Shown piece after piece: positions 20,420-32,383 of a stretch of DNA of 64,000 nucleotides. Made by a program: the position numbers and the translations under genes. Every line of letters begins with the position of its first letter. Positions within the stretch are counted from its first letter, which is position 1. The DNA is taken from positions 2,067,275 through 2,131,274 of the forward strand of contig KZ111141.1 of the NCBI GenBank assembly GCA_002077045.2. Reading direction: 5' to 3'. The notes below the pieces were generated by a model. That model made no database searches, was not told where the DNA came from, and worked only from the letters and a program-made list of their open reading frames with translations. Origin of the DNA: Rachicladosporium sp. CCFEE 5018 (lineage: Eukaryota > Ascomycota > Dothideomycetes > Cladosporiales > Cladosporiaceae).

Positions 20420-23400
20420 ATGGACCACGATCCAGGGGAGGAGCATGTGAAGCTCACGCTGGAGGAGCGTGAGTCCGTCATGGCAGCTATGGACTCAGGG
20501 AAGGACGTACCATGGTTCCAAGTCGAGCACAAGACGGACATCGCGGGTGATATGCGCAAAGGCACCGACTTCTGCGAGCTCTACGACGGTGCTCGCAAGC
20601 TGTGGGATAATGTGAACCCAGAAGCGTTCAAGCTGCCACTTGGAGTGAGTTGATGCGCGTCCTCTCTCATTCCTGACTGGTACTGATATTGAGCAGGCAA
20701 CCATCGTTTGCATGAAGGTTGAGTCGCTCAACGACATGAAGCTCTGTCTCGAGCAAGGCTGGATGGCCAATAACTTGGCTTGCACCAACAGGATGTCAGC
20801 CATCTGGGAGCAGGGCAAGGACCGCCAAATCTACTTGCTATTCTCCGTGAAAGGCACGAAGCAGTTCTGCGCTATGGGGCAGATGATCGGTGACGTTGTG
20901 GCGAATAACGAGTTGGAGGGCTGGGACAAGGAGAACTGCACATCGTTGGTACTGTCTCCCGATATGACTGCAGCTTGCTGACCGTTACTTAGACTCTTGC
21001 CTGTCACGTTCATCTACGTCAAGAATGTGCCTTTTGCGCTTCTGAGGCATCTCACGCCGAAGAAAGACGGCCAGCCAGTCTCCAACATGTGGAACTCGAT
21101 GGTTTACGAAGCCAGTGAAGGTCGAGAAGTCATGATGATCTACGTCCGCCATCCTCGTATTGCATCGATGTTGCTCTACCCACCGGACAGCGAACCACTA
21201 CCGCTGCCGCATCGCCTCGGCCTTGACGGTCAGATTTACTCTGGCCGTACGATCTACAGCGCCAGCAGTCTGAACTCGCGCAACGACAGGCGTTTACAAG
21301 ATCCTCGCAGTGCGGTTACGCCTTACCGCGATCCAGAGAAGCTGCGCGCCATGTCTGCCAGCTCATGGCGTACAGGACCAACACAGGACACCGAGGAGTC
21401 TACTCCTTCAAGCATGGGACTTCTACAGTCATCGGAGCACAAGCTGGGAGAGAAATCTTCAACCGAGAGTTGGATCGACAGTGACGAGCACAAGATGCCA
21501 GGAGATCTGGCTGCAACATTCATGACTCCGGATGAGGCGACTAATGCTGAGTATCAGTCGCGGCAGAAGTACAGCACGAAGAAGGCCGATGACTCCAGCC
21601 CAGCGCCGACTGACGATGGTCTTCGCACCGGCTTTGGCAATATACCAGTCGGCTTCGCCGCAGGACGTGCCTCCTTCAAGGGCTCGAACATCAATACCGA
21701 TTGGCGCGACTCCCCTCTTGCGGCGGCCATGCGCAAGCAGACCTCCCCGTCAACTGGCGAGATCAAGTTTTCCAAGACTCTTCGTCATGTCCAGACCTCC
21801 CACAATCTGGCAAACAGCTTCAAGCTCGATGGTCTTGGCGTCCCACTGCAAGCCAGTGCCAAGCTGCGCGTATTGTCGCCGTCTATCGCATCGGAAGAGA
21901 CCAATGACCCGTTCAAAGATCCGACGCAGCGTCGCGTGCAGGCACTCCAGCGCGCCGGCATCACGCCCACGACTAAAGGAATGCCGACTGACCGGCATGG
22001 CACTGCTAGACCTTGCGCCATTGCAGCCATGGACGGTGCGCGCTCGGAGCTTTCATCTCGCCACACTGGCCTGCCTCCGCGGACTCAATCACCACTCAAG
22101 CAGATGCATTCCGCGCCAATTCTGACTTGCCGCTCTGGCAGTCTATCAGCCACAGCTCCCGACTTCGTGCCCAAGGCGGTGGCGAACGGTGCCTCTGCTC
22201 AGACAACCCACCAGCTGCCACACAAGGACTCTTCGAGCACCATCCGCAGTGCCACCCAAGCCACCTTCGCTGAGATCAAGTCCGCCTATCCCGATCAGCC
22301 GACTCCTAATCGCCGTTCTGGGCCCGCCGCTAAGCGCAACTCGCCTGGTAGCGATGATCCAATCAAGATCCCATCTCCACCACCCAAGCCTGAAATAACC
22401 CTCGCGGACGTTGCGAAGATGAGTCCGGCGAGGCAAGCTGCGTTCCACCAAGCCGCATTGGCTAAGGCTCAGGCAGAATCCATTTTACAGGAGTTCCAGG
22501 ATGACTTCGCCAGGAAGCTGACCGTGGTATCACCGCCGGAGAGCGTGACGCCGCCTGAGGGTTCTATCTTCGATGGTATGGAGAGCCAGTACACGGACTC
22601 AATCTACGACCTGGCTCCGCCAACGTTCTACAGTGGCGAGATGCGCGACGAACAGCCGTCATTTGCGTCTCATCAGCGCACTACCACCAACGGCGCCCAC
22701 ACGGGTCACCGTCGTGCTTATGGCGATCCGGAGAGTGAGGGTTTTAGCGGCAGCTTCGACATGCGCATGGACCATGATGTCGCAGCCCTGATCGCTACTC
22801 CGCAGACTCAGCACCGCAACGGCGCGGTGAACATGCAGGCTATGAGGACTCCAGCGCACCGTCACCAGCAAGGGCTCGTCCCACCGCAAGAGCTCGAGGA
22901 GTACGGCCAGCCCATGGGGTCCGTCCATCATCAGGACATCCCAGACCCTCGCTCCCCGTACTATTATCAGCGTCATGACGGTCCGCAACAGGCTATGCAC
23001 TCTTACCACTCGTATGGCTACAGCAACGGCCATCGTCATCCAGACTCGGCATACGTTCAGCCTACCCCAATGATCGGCCCTCAAGCTCCGATCTTTCACC
23101 CACAGCACCCGACCGGCCCTCAGCGCAGCCCCGCCATCCCGCACTTCCCCACCTACTACTCAGACCCCACCATCGGGCCTCCACGCAGCCCCATGCACCC
23201 ACCTCACACCAACGGTCTCAACCACCGCACCTCCAATCCCGCCCTTCGCACCATACAGGCCCACATGTCCCCCGTCCGCAGTTCAGGCCACATGCAACAA
23301 GGTTTCGTCTTCCCGCTGCCCGACACGCCAACTCGCGCTCACTCCCCGCTACGTCATCAGGCTGGCAGCGGCAATCTTCGTCTCGAGATGGCTGCAGCTG

Positions 23401-23552
23401 CTCAGCAGATGGGCGGACGGGGCTTGCGTCGCCAGGAGAGCCGCGCTACGCTGAGATCGGAGTATGGAGGTGTGTCTATTGGACTCGATATGCGTGGAGA
23501 TGTGGCGGGGGATGAGGCTCGGGATATCGATGGGGCGTTCCGTGGATACTGA
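20420..23552 (+). CDS. YTH-domain RNA-binding protein (putative m6A reader)
   Basis: Three exons: 20420-20644, 20697-20944 and 20993-23552, 1010 residues. Intron 1 (52 bp) is GTGAGT..CAG. Intron 2 (48 bp) has a weak GTTGGT donor, a CTGAC branch-like site at about 20976 and a TTAG acceptor; it is the choice that keeps frame. The YTH fold spans about residues 70-215: Trp97 in the first cage position, Ile-Tyr-Leu-Leu-Phe-Ser-Val at 120-126, Gln-Phe-Cys at 131-133, Trp151, then Leu-Pro-Val-Thr-Phe-Ile-Tyr-Val-Lys-Asn-Val-Pro at 160-171. The remaining 790 residues are Pro/Ser/His/Gln-rich and look disordered, with a short helical Ala-rich segment near 490. YTH proteins bind N6-methyladenosine and affect mRNA fate; whether this one still does depends on its altered cage. 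Confidence 0.85.
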
Positions 23553-24355
23553 ATCCCGTACCTCGTCGGATTAGCGCGGTCACTGGCTTGCTTCGTGCAA
23601 ATCTGTCGACAGTCATATCAGCGCTTGTGGCTCATTCACGCGGCTGCGCACCAGCACTGTCGACGGAGCAGCGGTCCTTGTAGCTGCTGCAACATCATCG
23701 CGCACCTGCACTATCGGCAACGAGGGGCCGACGCTTGTAGCCATTGCTACTTCCTTGCACGCACCACGCACATACACTGTAAGATATTGGGAAGGAAGGT
23801 ACGGAGAGAGGTCCAGCGTGTCATGATACAGAACAACGAAAATAAGAAAACAGGGATCGGTGATAATACTGAGCAGGACTGACACGCTGGTCTGCTGTGA
23901 TGCATATTGGAGCTGAAAATACTGGGCAGCGAACCACGGAACGGCATTGGAACTATGATCGAGAGCAAGCGTTGGATGGACTGTGTACTTGATGTGAATA
24001 GTCTATGCCAATGCAGTGCTGCCGGCACTTCCCCTTCTCCCAGCTCAGTGACGGTTCCGCGCATCCAGGCTTGCCACATCGGCCAGCCCCTCTTTACAAC
24101 GCTCGACTGAGGTGTCGACTGGCTGGCTGGTACTCAAAGCTTGCGCTCCGCTGCTGCATCTCAGCTAGCATGAAGGCACCGAGATGGTGGTGGTCCCTGG
24201 CGCTCTCCGTCGTAGGTTATACCTGCTCAATCGAAACCGGGCGCCGTGGTCGATCGACACTGGGGGACTCTTGTAGCCAAGTACAACCTCAGTATGCCAG
24301 TGCATACTCTTAAGTCTTCCGAGTCCCGGTTAGGATCCAGTCATAGTCTAGTAAG
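23553..24355. other. convergent intergenic region
   Basis: About 800 bp between the YTH gene and the MDP1-like gene, which point toward each other, so it should hold two 3' ends. No coding signal or repeat stands out. Confidence 0.5.
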
Positions 24356-25021
24356 TCACTCACTCTCTACCTGCTCATCAGTCCCAGCCTCCCTCTTCGT
24401 CCTCCCCTTCCGCTCCCTCCACAACCTCACTCCAGCGTCCACCTCCTCCCGACTAACCCCATCCCTCACCAAATACATCACCACGCCCAAACTCTCCACA
24501 TTCCGATTCCTGCTCTCATCATCAAAGAATAGAACCTCTGAATGCTCAACCCCACTCTTCTTCTTCAGCTTCTCGAAATGTGTCACCTTGCTGCCTGGGT
24601 ATATCTCCAAATGATCGAACATACTCAGCGCACTCTTCGCCTCCGTACCAGGCACTTTCAGTAGACTCAACATTTCCCTTGCTAACTCAGGCGTGTGCGT
24701 TCGACTCGCGGCTCCCAGGATGATGCCTTGAGATTTGATCGAGCTGAGCACACCAGCGACGCCGGGATAGAAGCCGAAACTCGAGCCGCGGCGGTCTGTG
24801 ATTGTGAGGCCATCGACTGTGCGTTTTATGGGTGGCGTGACGTGGGTGTCGCACCAGCAATTCCAGAGGGTGTAGTCTAGGTCGAAGACAATCTTTTTGG
24901 GGAGAGGGAGGCCATCGGTGAAGGTCGAGGGTGGAGTGTTAGCGCTGGCGGGCGAGGAGGTGGTCGTGGTGGTGTCACCGGCGAGGACGGAGGCGGAGGT
25001 GCGGGCGTTGCGACGAGTCAT
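24356..25021 (-). CDS. magnesium-dependent phosphatase 1-like HAD phosphatase
   Basis: Single exon, 221 residues. HAD motif I is Phe-Asp-Leu-Asp-Tyr-Thr-Leu-Trp near residues 45-52, with both Asp residues present. A Ser/Thr motif (Ala-Ala-Ser-Arg-Thr) at about 102-106 and the Phe-Phe-Asp-Asp-Glu motif IV near 160-164 complete the active site. The order and spacing match MDP-1 (acid phosphatase PF12689), proposed to act on protein tyrosine phosphate or on glycated sugars. The first 40 residues are Thr/Ser/Ala-rich and probably disordered. The C-terminal tail is charged. Confidence 0.9.
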   Translation of the reverse strand: MTRRNARTSASVLAGDTTTTTSSPASANTPPSTFTDGLPLPKKIVFDLDYTLWNCWCDTHVTPPIKRTVDGLTITDRRGSSFGFYPGVAGVLSSIKSQGIILGAASRTHTPELAREMLSLLKVPGTEAKSALSMFDHLEIYPGSKVTHFEKLKKKSGVEHSEVLFFDDESRNRNVESLGVVMYLVRDGVSREEVDAGVRLWRERKGRTKREAGTDEQVESE

Positions 25022-25996
25022 TGTTGGAAGGATGAGGAGGGTGGCGAGAGACGAGATGAGCAGAATGAGGAGAGGGTGGCGCGTAATGAAGGGTATAGTG
25101 GAGAGTGCTCCGACTTAGCTGTGTGGGAGAGCGATGCTGTCTGCAGACAATACGTCTTGTCACACGTGCAGAAGTTACATGCGAAGTAATTGAAGATGCT
25201 CTGTTGATTGTTGTACCTGGTGAAGATGTCACCGGAGATACTGTTAACTAAGACTAAGGTTGTGAGGCTCAAAAGCTTGGCATCACGATATGAGACCTCA
25301 CGTCGCTCCTTCCTCCTGTTGTCCACCATCGCACTTGCCATTCCTCGAATAGCCCATTGCTTCGTTGGTTCTGAATACCTGTCCATATCCTACGAGTACT
25401 ATACAGCGATGCAAATGCTCTGGAAAGCAGCTCGCATCCAATGGGATGGCTGTATGAGCGGCGCGATGGCAGGATTGAGATCTCAGAGGACGGAGGTTCG
25501 CGATGTCGTCGACATTCAGAGTCCGGAGGTGTGAAGAGTGTTCGCTGATGATAAGGACCGTCCCATGTACTTGCAGGAGCAAGCCCCGTTGGCTCACGAT
25601 TTGCGTGCGCTGCACTGGAGCGGCTGATGGCACTCACTTTGCTGCCATCCGCATGTTGCATCTCTAGGCGTATGCTCTCACCCGCGACACATTCCCTGCA
25701 CGTCTTGACTCTCGTCAAGATCACTCTGTCATTGAGTAGATACGGTATGGACATCAGACGATTTCTCATGTCAGACTTTCATGCATCAGTCGTACCTTCC
25801 CTATCAACAAGGGCCTTTGCCTACCTTCCATCTATCTCTCTACTCTATGATTGCACGTGTCAATCTCGGCAACGTTCCCGCGATCAGCTGCAACTTGCCT
25901 GTTCAGGCGCTAGTATAACTTCCTTTCACTGTTCCGTTTGCTACTTCACTTAAACAACTAACAACAACGCCGGCGTCCGGTCTCGGCGGCGACGTA
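25022..25996. other. divergent intergenic region
   Basis: Nearly 1 kb between the MDP1-like gene (minus) and the leucine-rich-repeat gene (plus), so it holds two promoters. Overlapping ORFs of 60-166 codons on both strands have no family features. Pyrimidine-rich sequence precedes 25997. Confidence 0.45.
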
Positions 25997-28174
25997 ATGG
26001 CGATCTACTTACCTAGACGTAAGGCGTTCCGTAATAAGAAGGAACTAATGCGTCTCTGGGCGCAGACGCCGCCGCCGAGCCCATTAACAAGGTATGGAGT
26101 GAGGAAAGAACTCCCGGCGTGTATTGCTAAACTTCCTTGCAGCGACACTGAATCCGACACTGACGACACTGACTCCGACTTTGACGACGACAACAACTCC
26201 GACGACGACAACACCTCCGACTTCGACGACGACGACTGTATCATCATCAACCACGCCGACGCCATGCCCAAGAAAGCCAACGCGTTCGACTACACCAACC
26301 GTGCCAGCACTGGTGAGAAGCTGGGCACCATCATTGCCAAAGATCTCAACAAGGAGCTCATCGCCGTCGAAAAGATCGCCGGCCGCAATGCTCTTCGCAA
26401 GGCCTCCTTCCAGATGCTGGACGACACACCACCCAGCTACACGCTCGACATCAAGGCACCAGGCAAGGAGCTGGGTGACGAAGGCGTCGCTCACATTGCC
26501 ACTGCTCTGGTGTACGTCTTGAAGACGTCACCCTCGATGCTGCTTGAGGATCTCAACCTCGCAAACAACAAGCTTACCACCGCCTCACTCGCTCGCCTGG
26601 CGCCAGCCATTCAGCTCGCCCGCTATGAGCTCAAGACTTTCGTCATTTCAGGCAACAGCATCAAAGTCACCACCGACCAGCAAGCGGCCGAGTTCCAGAG
26701 CTTCCTCGAAGCCTTCGCGCAGTGCAAGGTGATGCGCCGCCTCGATCTGAGCGGCAATATCCAGTTTGGTGCTCGTGCATTCGAGATACTGTGCAGAGTC
26801 CACACAATCGAGCCGCAGATCACTCCCGTCGCTCTCACCGTCCTTCTGCCTGAGGATGACGAGGATGCCCAGGAGGCTACTTCACCATCCGCTGCCAAAA
26901 TTAAGAAAGGCAAAGATGTCTCACTTGCGCGCATGTCGAATGCGGGCATCCTCGCTCGTCGCTGCGGCTTGCGTTCTATCCCATACATCGACCTCCGCGA
27001 CACTGGCATCGATGCTGCTGGCGCGCTGTGGCTTTCCTTCATCATCGAGGATCACTACTACCCGAATCAGCTCATCACGGAGCTTAACGCTACCTGCGCC
27101 ACTACCACGATCGAGACCTATCAGCAAGGTGCACATGAGGGAGGCCTGGAGTGGCGCGATAACGAAGCCTCACTCACCAAGGACGGCACCATAGTTCTCT
27201 GGAAGGCGGAGGCAGTTCGCAAGCAAGCCATCTTCGGTGACGACACCGCCGACATGACCGATGACAGCGACCGTACGATCACCAAGCACTCTCGCAAGCA
27301 GTCTCGCAGCAGCACTGGCGAGCGTCGCGCTAGCCTTCGCAACGCATCTACCGATGACAGCAGTGACAAGAAGATCAACGACCTTGACAGCATGCGCAAG
27401 CGCATCCAGCGCAACCTCATGGCTCGCAAGATCGAGCTAAAGCTTCTCAACATGGAGCCAGGCACCTACATCGAGCTTCCCAAGGACGAGCTCTGGAGCA
27501 CTGGGCTCATCATCCTAGGTCTCTCCCGCAAGCTCGCCTACATCGCCCCAATCAAGCGTAAGTACTACAGCGGCCCAGATCTCCACGTCCGCGAAGCCGA
27601 CCTCATCCTCCCATCATCCTCCCGCGCTCGCGAGGATTCCGCCTCGTCGACGCCAAAGTACAAGTACTGCAGCAATCCCGCCTACGTCTCTGCTCTGAGC
27701 GCCCAGCTCGCCGCTGCAAAGGTGACAGACGTGACTAACAGACCCGCTGCCCTCGAGCGCAAGCCCATTAGCCACGCGAAGCCAACCGACAAGGTGCGCA
27801 TGCAGCGCGCGCTGCCAGAGTACGACGACCACACGTTCCCCGGCGACACTTTGGCTGCGCGTCTGGGTGTTATGTTCACGAGTGCTACGGCTGAGGAGTA
27901 CATTGTCTGGCAGGAGAACTACCAGCCGAACTTCAAGTACCGCGATCGTATGGTCGCGTGTCAGTTGACAATGGGGTTGTTTGAGAAGGTCATGGGGTAT
28001 GCGACTGAGGGAACAGGGTTCAAGGTTGGGGTGGTGAGTCAGGGGCAGAAGGTGAAGTGCTGGAAGTGGGGCCAAGTGAAGGAAACATTGGCGAAGGGGA
28101 TGGAGCTGGGAGGAAAGGATGAGAGTGTGCAGATGTGGGCTCTGCTGGAGGGGATGGGATGCCTCAACTACTGA
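25997..28174 (+). CDS. leucine-rich-repeat (RNI-like) fungal protein
   Basis: Single exon, 725 residues. After a basic N terminus comes a very acidic Asp/Ser/Thr/Asn run at about residues 48-83. Leucine-rich-repeat-like units follow at about 150-350: Leu-Glu-Asp-Leu-Asn-Leu-Ala-Asn-Asn-Lys-Leu, Arg-Arg-Leu-Asp-Leu-Ser-Gly-Asn and Ile-Asp-Leu-Arg-Asp-Thr-Gly-Ile-Asp, the spacing expected of ribonuclease-inhibitor-type repeats. A Ser/Arg-rich linker lies near 420-460, then an alpha/beta C-terminal part without a known domain. The family is common in dothideomycetes and has no assigned role; protein binding through the repeats is likely. The acidic tract is encoded by GAC-rich codons near 26149-26240. 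Confidence 0.85.
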   Translation: MAIYLPRRKAFRNKKELMRLWAQTPPPSPLTRYGVRKELPACIAKLPCSDTESDTDDTDSDFDDDNNSDDDNTSDFDDDDCIIINHADAMPKKANAFDYTNRASTGEKLGTIIAKDLNKELIAVEKIAGRNALRKASFQMLDDTPPSYTLDIKAPGKELGDEGVAHIATALVYVLKTSPSMLLEDLNLANNKLTTASLARLAPAIQLARYELKTFVISGNSIKVTTDQQAAEFQSFLEAFAQCKVMRRLDLSGNIQFGARAFEILCRVHTIEPQITPVALTVLLPEDDEDAQEATSPSAAKIKKGKDVSLARMSNAGILARRCGLRSIPYIDLRDTGIDAAGALWLSFIIEDHYYPNQLITELNATCATTTIETYQQGAHEGGLEWRDNEASLTKDGTIVLWKAEAVRKQAIFGDDTADMTDDSDRTITKHSRKQSRSSTGERRASLRNASTDDSSDKKINDLDSMRKRIQRNLMARKIELKLLNMEPGTYIELPKDELWSTGLIILGLSRKLAYIAPIKRKYYSGPDLHVREADLILPSSSRAREDSASSTPKYKYCSNPAYVSALSAQLAAAKVTDVTNRPAALERKPISHAKPTDKVRMQRALPEYDDHTFPGDTLAARLGVMFTSATAEEYIVWQENYQPNFKYRDRMVACQLTMGLFEKVMGYATEGTGFKVGVVSQGQKVKCWKWGQVKETLAKGMELGGKDESVQMWALLEGMGCLNY

Positions 28175-29036
28175 GGGCTGAGGAGTGAGGATTCAGGACT
28201 GATGATTTCTGGACAGTGGAGCCGGGGTAAGTGAAGGCCACTGAAAAACCCTCGAGTAAGGGCATACATAAAGCATATGCCTGCCAGTGAGCAGAGCCGA
28301 GTGAGCCGGCGACTGTCGGCTCTAAGGAACATGAGATCAATGTGCCTTCTCCGTTTCCAAGTGCCTTATGCTATTGTACGCTTGTCTGTAACGATCGCAT
28401 CGTCAATCAGATGCCTTGTGCAAATTTTCACACCATAGTATACTTGGACGTGTCGTAGTTCCTATCATGTCTCTCCATCAAATTCTCACCTTTCCTATGC
28501 CCATATAGTTTCGGCCACAACAGTCGAATTAATGGGAATAACACCTCGGAGATGCCTTCTCACAAATTGACTTGAGGAAGACGGATTGATTTGGCGCTTC
28601 TCCTTGGATATTTCACATTTCGTATGCACATATACACATGCCCACAGCAGTGCAGCGAGGAGTTGCACATCATTGAGAAGCAAGACTTGATCATAGCTAC
28701 CGAGCCCATGCTCGACATAATTCATACACGTCCATAGCACCCTGCAGAAGCCACTCGCTGCCAGCCATGCCAACAAAAGAGGTAATAGCCGTGCTTTGGT
28801 ATCGTTATGCCGCCGTACAAGAGCAAGTAAAACACCTCATGGAGCGCCCCGCCAAAAGCAAACCGACCAAACTCCTTGTGTATGAGGAGACGAAGGTCAT
28901 CCTCGAAAGTCGCAAGACGCCCAATAACCGCAAAAGTCCGCTCGATGTTCTCCATAGCCATGGCCCATAGTTGACCGCTGCAGCTATCACAAAGGCACAT
29001 CTCATGCCGTATCATAAACTAGTCGACCTCGCGCTC
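28175..29036. other. convergent intergenic region
   Basis: About 860 bp between two convergent genes. Overlapping ORFs of about 67-97 codons (28495-28776 and 28722-29015 minus, 28767-28970 plus) overlap one another and have no recognised domain, so I leave them uncalled. Confidence 0.45.
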
Positions 29037-32000
29037 CTATGCCGCCTCTGTCTCCGCCTCGACCGGCGCAACACCAGGCACAGCATCCGGATCCTCAATC
29101 TCCTTGCCGTAGCCATTGACAACCATGCGGCGGCCGCACTGATGAGCTGGCACGCCGTCGCGCGAGGCGCCAAAATCAAGGACCTGGGGGACAAGTCAGT
29201 AAGATGTATGGATCTAGGGAGAGGTGTGGTATGATGTACCTCGATATAAGTCAGATTGTTGCGCTGCACGGCGGCCACGCAGCGCCGCTCGTCGAAGCGC
29301 ACTTGCCAGACACCGGAGAGTTCGGTGAGTAAGTCGCGGACGCATTCGCCGGTCTTGACGTTCCACATCTTCAGCGTGCGGTCACTGCCTGAGATGACTT
29401 TCACGCCGTCGTGCTGGAAACAAGTGATAGCACCCGTATGCGCACTCAGTGTAGCCTTGCAATTGCCATTCTCCGGGTCCCAGATGCGTAGGGTAGAATC
29501 TGCAGCCGCAGAGACTAAGCGATCGTGACTAAGATCCAGCAGCCCGACAAGCGAGGTGTGGCCCTCGAGGTTGAAGAGACAAGACCCAGTGCCGAGATCC
29601 CAGACTTTGACGAGGTTATCCATCGAGCCGGAGATACAGCGGTTGCGGTCATGATCCAGCACAACAGAGTAGACCTTCTGCGTGTGCCCTTGCAATCTAT
29701 GCAAGAGGTCGCCCGTACTGATCTTCCACACGCGGACAGTGCAGTCGTAGGAGCCCGAGACGAGGGTGTCGCCGTGCGCAGCAATAGCACGCACACTGCT
29801 ATGGTGCCCGCTAAGCGTGCGCAGGAAGTAGGGGTTATCTGTGTCGTCTACGGGCGGACCGGCCTGGAAGATGCCACGGTCGGTGGGGAGGGGGAGCTTC
29901 CAAACGCGGAGGGTGGAGTCGCGGGAGCCAGTGATGATGAGGGGTTCTTTGGGCATCATGATGGGCGTGCTGTCGTCTTCAGTGCCGATTTGCACTGGCT
30001 TGAGGATGACGAGGCAGCGGACTGTGGAGGTGTGCCCTTGGAAGACTTGCAGCAGCTTGCCGGACTTGATGTCCCAGACACGGACGCTGCGATCTGTTGA
30101 GCCGGAGACGAGCGTGTCGCCATCATATTGCAGAGCCCAGACACCGCCTTCATGGCCTTCGAGGCGCGTGCGGAGGGCGCCAGTCTTGGTATCGTAAACG
30201 TTGATCTTCGTATCGTCGCTACCAGTCAGGATCTTGTCGCTATCAAACAGCAGACAAGTCACCACATGGCGGTGGTGCGCGCGAAACGCCAAGTGCTGCG
30301 GCTTGCTCTCCTCAGACATCCACGCCTTGCGGATGAAGTGGTGACGCTGATACAGCGACTTGTAGAGGTGCATGCCGCGAAGTGAGTCAAGCCCAACTTG
30401 CGCATCAGGCACAGCATGTATCGCAGCGTTAGCGTGCCCAGTCGGACCCTTGGCACCGGACATGATCTTCTTCCACAGTGGCACTTCCTTCACCAGCTTG
30501 GCGATCTTGCTGACGCGGGGACGGGACTTCTTCGACCCAGAGAACTTCGACAGTGACTTCCGCTTCGCCGCTCTCATGAGATTGGAAGCCGAGGCCTCTT
30601 CCTCATCGCTCCAGTTGTAGCTCTCGTGCACTGGCGACAAGTCTTGCTCATAGCCGTCCTCTCCAGGTTGCTGCCAGCCCCAGCCTTGCCTGACAGCTTG
30701 CTCGAGCTCTCCCTCCGGCAGATCATACTCATCGCGCTCAAGTAGATTCTTCCATGCACGCTCGTCAGTGTTGATGAGGCGACGCCAACGCTTGGAAACC
30801 TGTGCAGCACGACACATACTCTTCGCATCCAGATAGCGAGCAATGTTCAAGCCCAGCTCAGCAGGCAAGATGTTGAACGGATCGCACTTCAGCGCGGGAT
30901 TAACGACACTGGCGATCATCTGCAAAGTCGGCTTGGTCGAGCGACGGAGCAGCTGATACATGACATATGTCTGCAATGCTTCTGGCATGCTGTCGAAGGC
31001 ATCGACCATGGTGGGTATGTCCATGACCGTGAGCGGAGCGGGAGAGGCAGAACGAGGCTGCGATGTGAGGCTCGTCGGCAGTGTGTCGAACGACGAGGCA
31101 TTCGACGTCTTGCTCCCATCATCGATATCCATAGCAGTGGCCGCGCTCGCTCCAGCCTCGATGTGCCTAGCAAAAGAGTTTTCGAACGCGTTCTGACGGG
31201 ATGCCGCGTTGGCAGCAGCTGTGATCGGCGAGAGGCTCGGACTGGGCAGACTGGCGTCCAGCTGCGAGCTCGTGAGGATCGCAGGCAAATTTGGCCTACG
31301 AAAGACTGCGTCCTCTTGAACTGTGACCTCGTCTTCCATGTCGGCGTCGCCAATAGGTGGTGTGGCGACTGCACCAGCAAGTGTGCTCTCGGAGAACGTG
31401 CGCTTTCCTTTGCTCTTCCTACCATACAGTGAGGCTCCGAGCTTGGCATCTTCTTGCTCTTCCTCCATACCAATCTCATCCTCCTCATCTTCGTCATCCT
31501 CTCCACGCACCTCTCGCAGCTTCGACTGAGGAATGCCTTTCCTCCTCTTTCCACTACCTCTGCTAGACGCAGCCTTCGGTGGTGCCATCTCAAGAGCTCC
31601 AACATCGGTATCAGGCGTAACAGGAGGTTGCTCAACCGGCAATGTAATGCCTCCAGAAGCCACCCTCTGATTCAAGCTTAGCACCTCCTGCGCTTCAGAC
31701 CAGCTCCTCTGCAACGACGACCTTGGCTTCTTGGCCTTACGCTGCAGACTTGCCAACTCAGCTGCTTCTGCGAGCGAAGGCGGTGTGGCACTTTGCTTCA
31801 CATTGCCCATCGGACGCAAGCTGTTCAAGCTCTTGTGCGTGCGAGCCTCTTCGAAGCTCCGTCCAGGAGTCCTGTACTGCGGTGCCTGACTGAGCTCCTG
31901 CCTCATGATCCCATCGTGCCTCTGCATCTTGGCCTGCAGCTCGCGATGCTTCCTCATAGTTTCCTCGGCATCCTCAGATTCGTGGAAGGTGGTAGGACGG

Positions 32001-32383
32001 CCATTGACTTCGAAGCAGAAGCGCTTGACATTTCGTGGCGTGGGCGTGAAGGCCAATGGATATTGCTTCGGATCCCGCTCGAACAAATCCTTAGGCGGAT
32101 TCATAATCAGAGGTGGCAACGACACCGTAGTCGTCGTCGTAGTAGTGACAACGGTCTGCCGGGTAGCCGGCCCAAATGCCAGTGAGGCAATGGTAGAGTT
32201 CGGGGGAGGCATGGCGCGTGAGATCATCGTGGTGACTGCCTCCTCTGCGTGTGAGTGTGGGTATTTGGTGGGTGGCATCTCTTCGGTGGGAGAGGCGGGT
32301 GCGGTTGATAGTATCGCCTCTGGATCGAATGGGGCGGGTGAACGGGTGTGGAGGCCAAGACCGAATGTCCTGGGTTGCTCCAT
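29037..32383 (-). CDS. CDC4: F-box/WD40 protein Cdc4 (SCF substrate receptor)
   Basis: Substrate receptor of an SCF ubiquitin ligase that recognises phosphodegrons on cell-cycle proteins. Two exons: 32383-29240 and 29183-29037; the intron is GTACAT..CCCAG, and the second exon supplies the last 49 codons (Val-Leu-Asp-Phe-Gly to a TAG). This gives 1196 residues. Reading through the intron instead yields an Arg-rich tail that is wrong. A dimerisation helix precedes the F-box at about 453-500; the F-box is at 501-548 (Ile-Leu-Pro-Ala-Glu-Leu). WD40 repeats begin near residue 703 and run to about 1040, with classic Gly-His and Trp-Asp pairs. Identity to the Cdc4/FBW7 branch rather than Met30 rests on the Thr-Gly-Ala-Leu and Gly-His-Glu-Gly-Gly-Val-Trp-Ala-Leu-Gln-Tyr blade. 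The N-terminal 450 residues are low-complexity with an acidic stretch near 295-312. Confidence 0.95.

Noticed and set aside
25022..25996. ORFs of 108-166 codons between the phosphatase and LRR genes
   Set aside because: Overlapping on opposite strands, without domains; treated as promoter DNA.
28495..29015. Two overlapping minus-strand ORFs of about 95 codons with hydrophobic stretches
   Set aside because: They overlap each other and lie between two convergent 3' ends; no family match.
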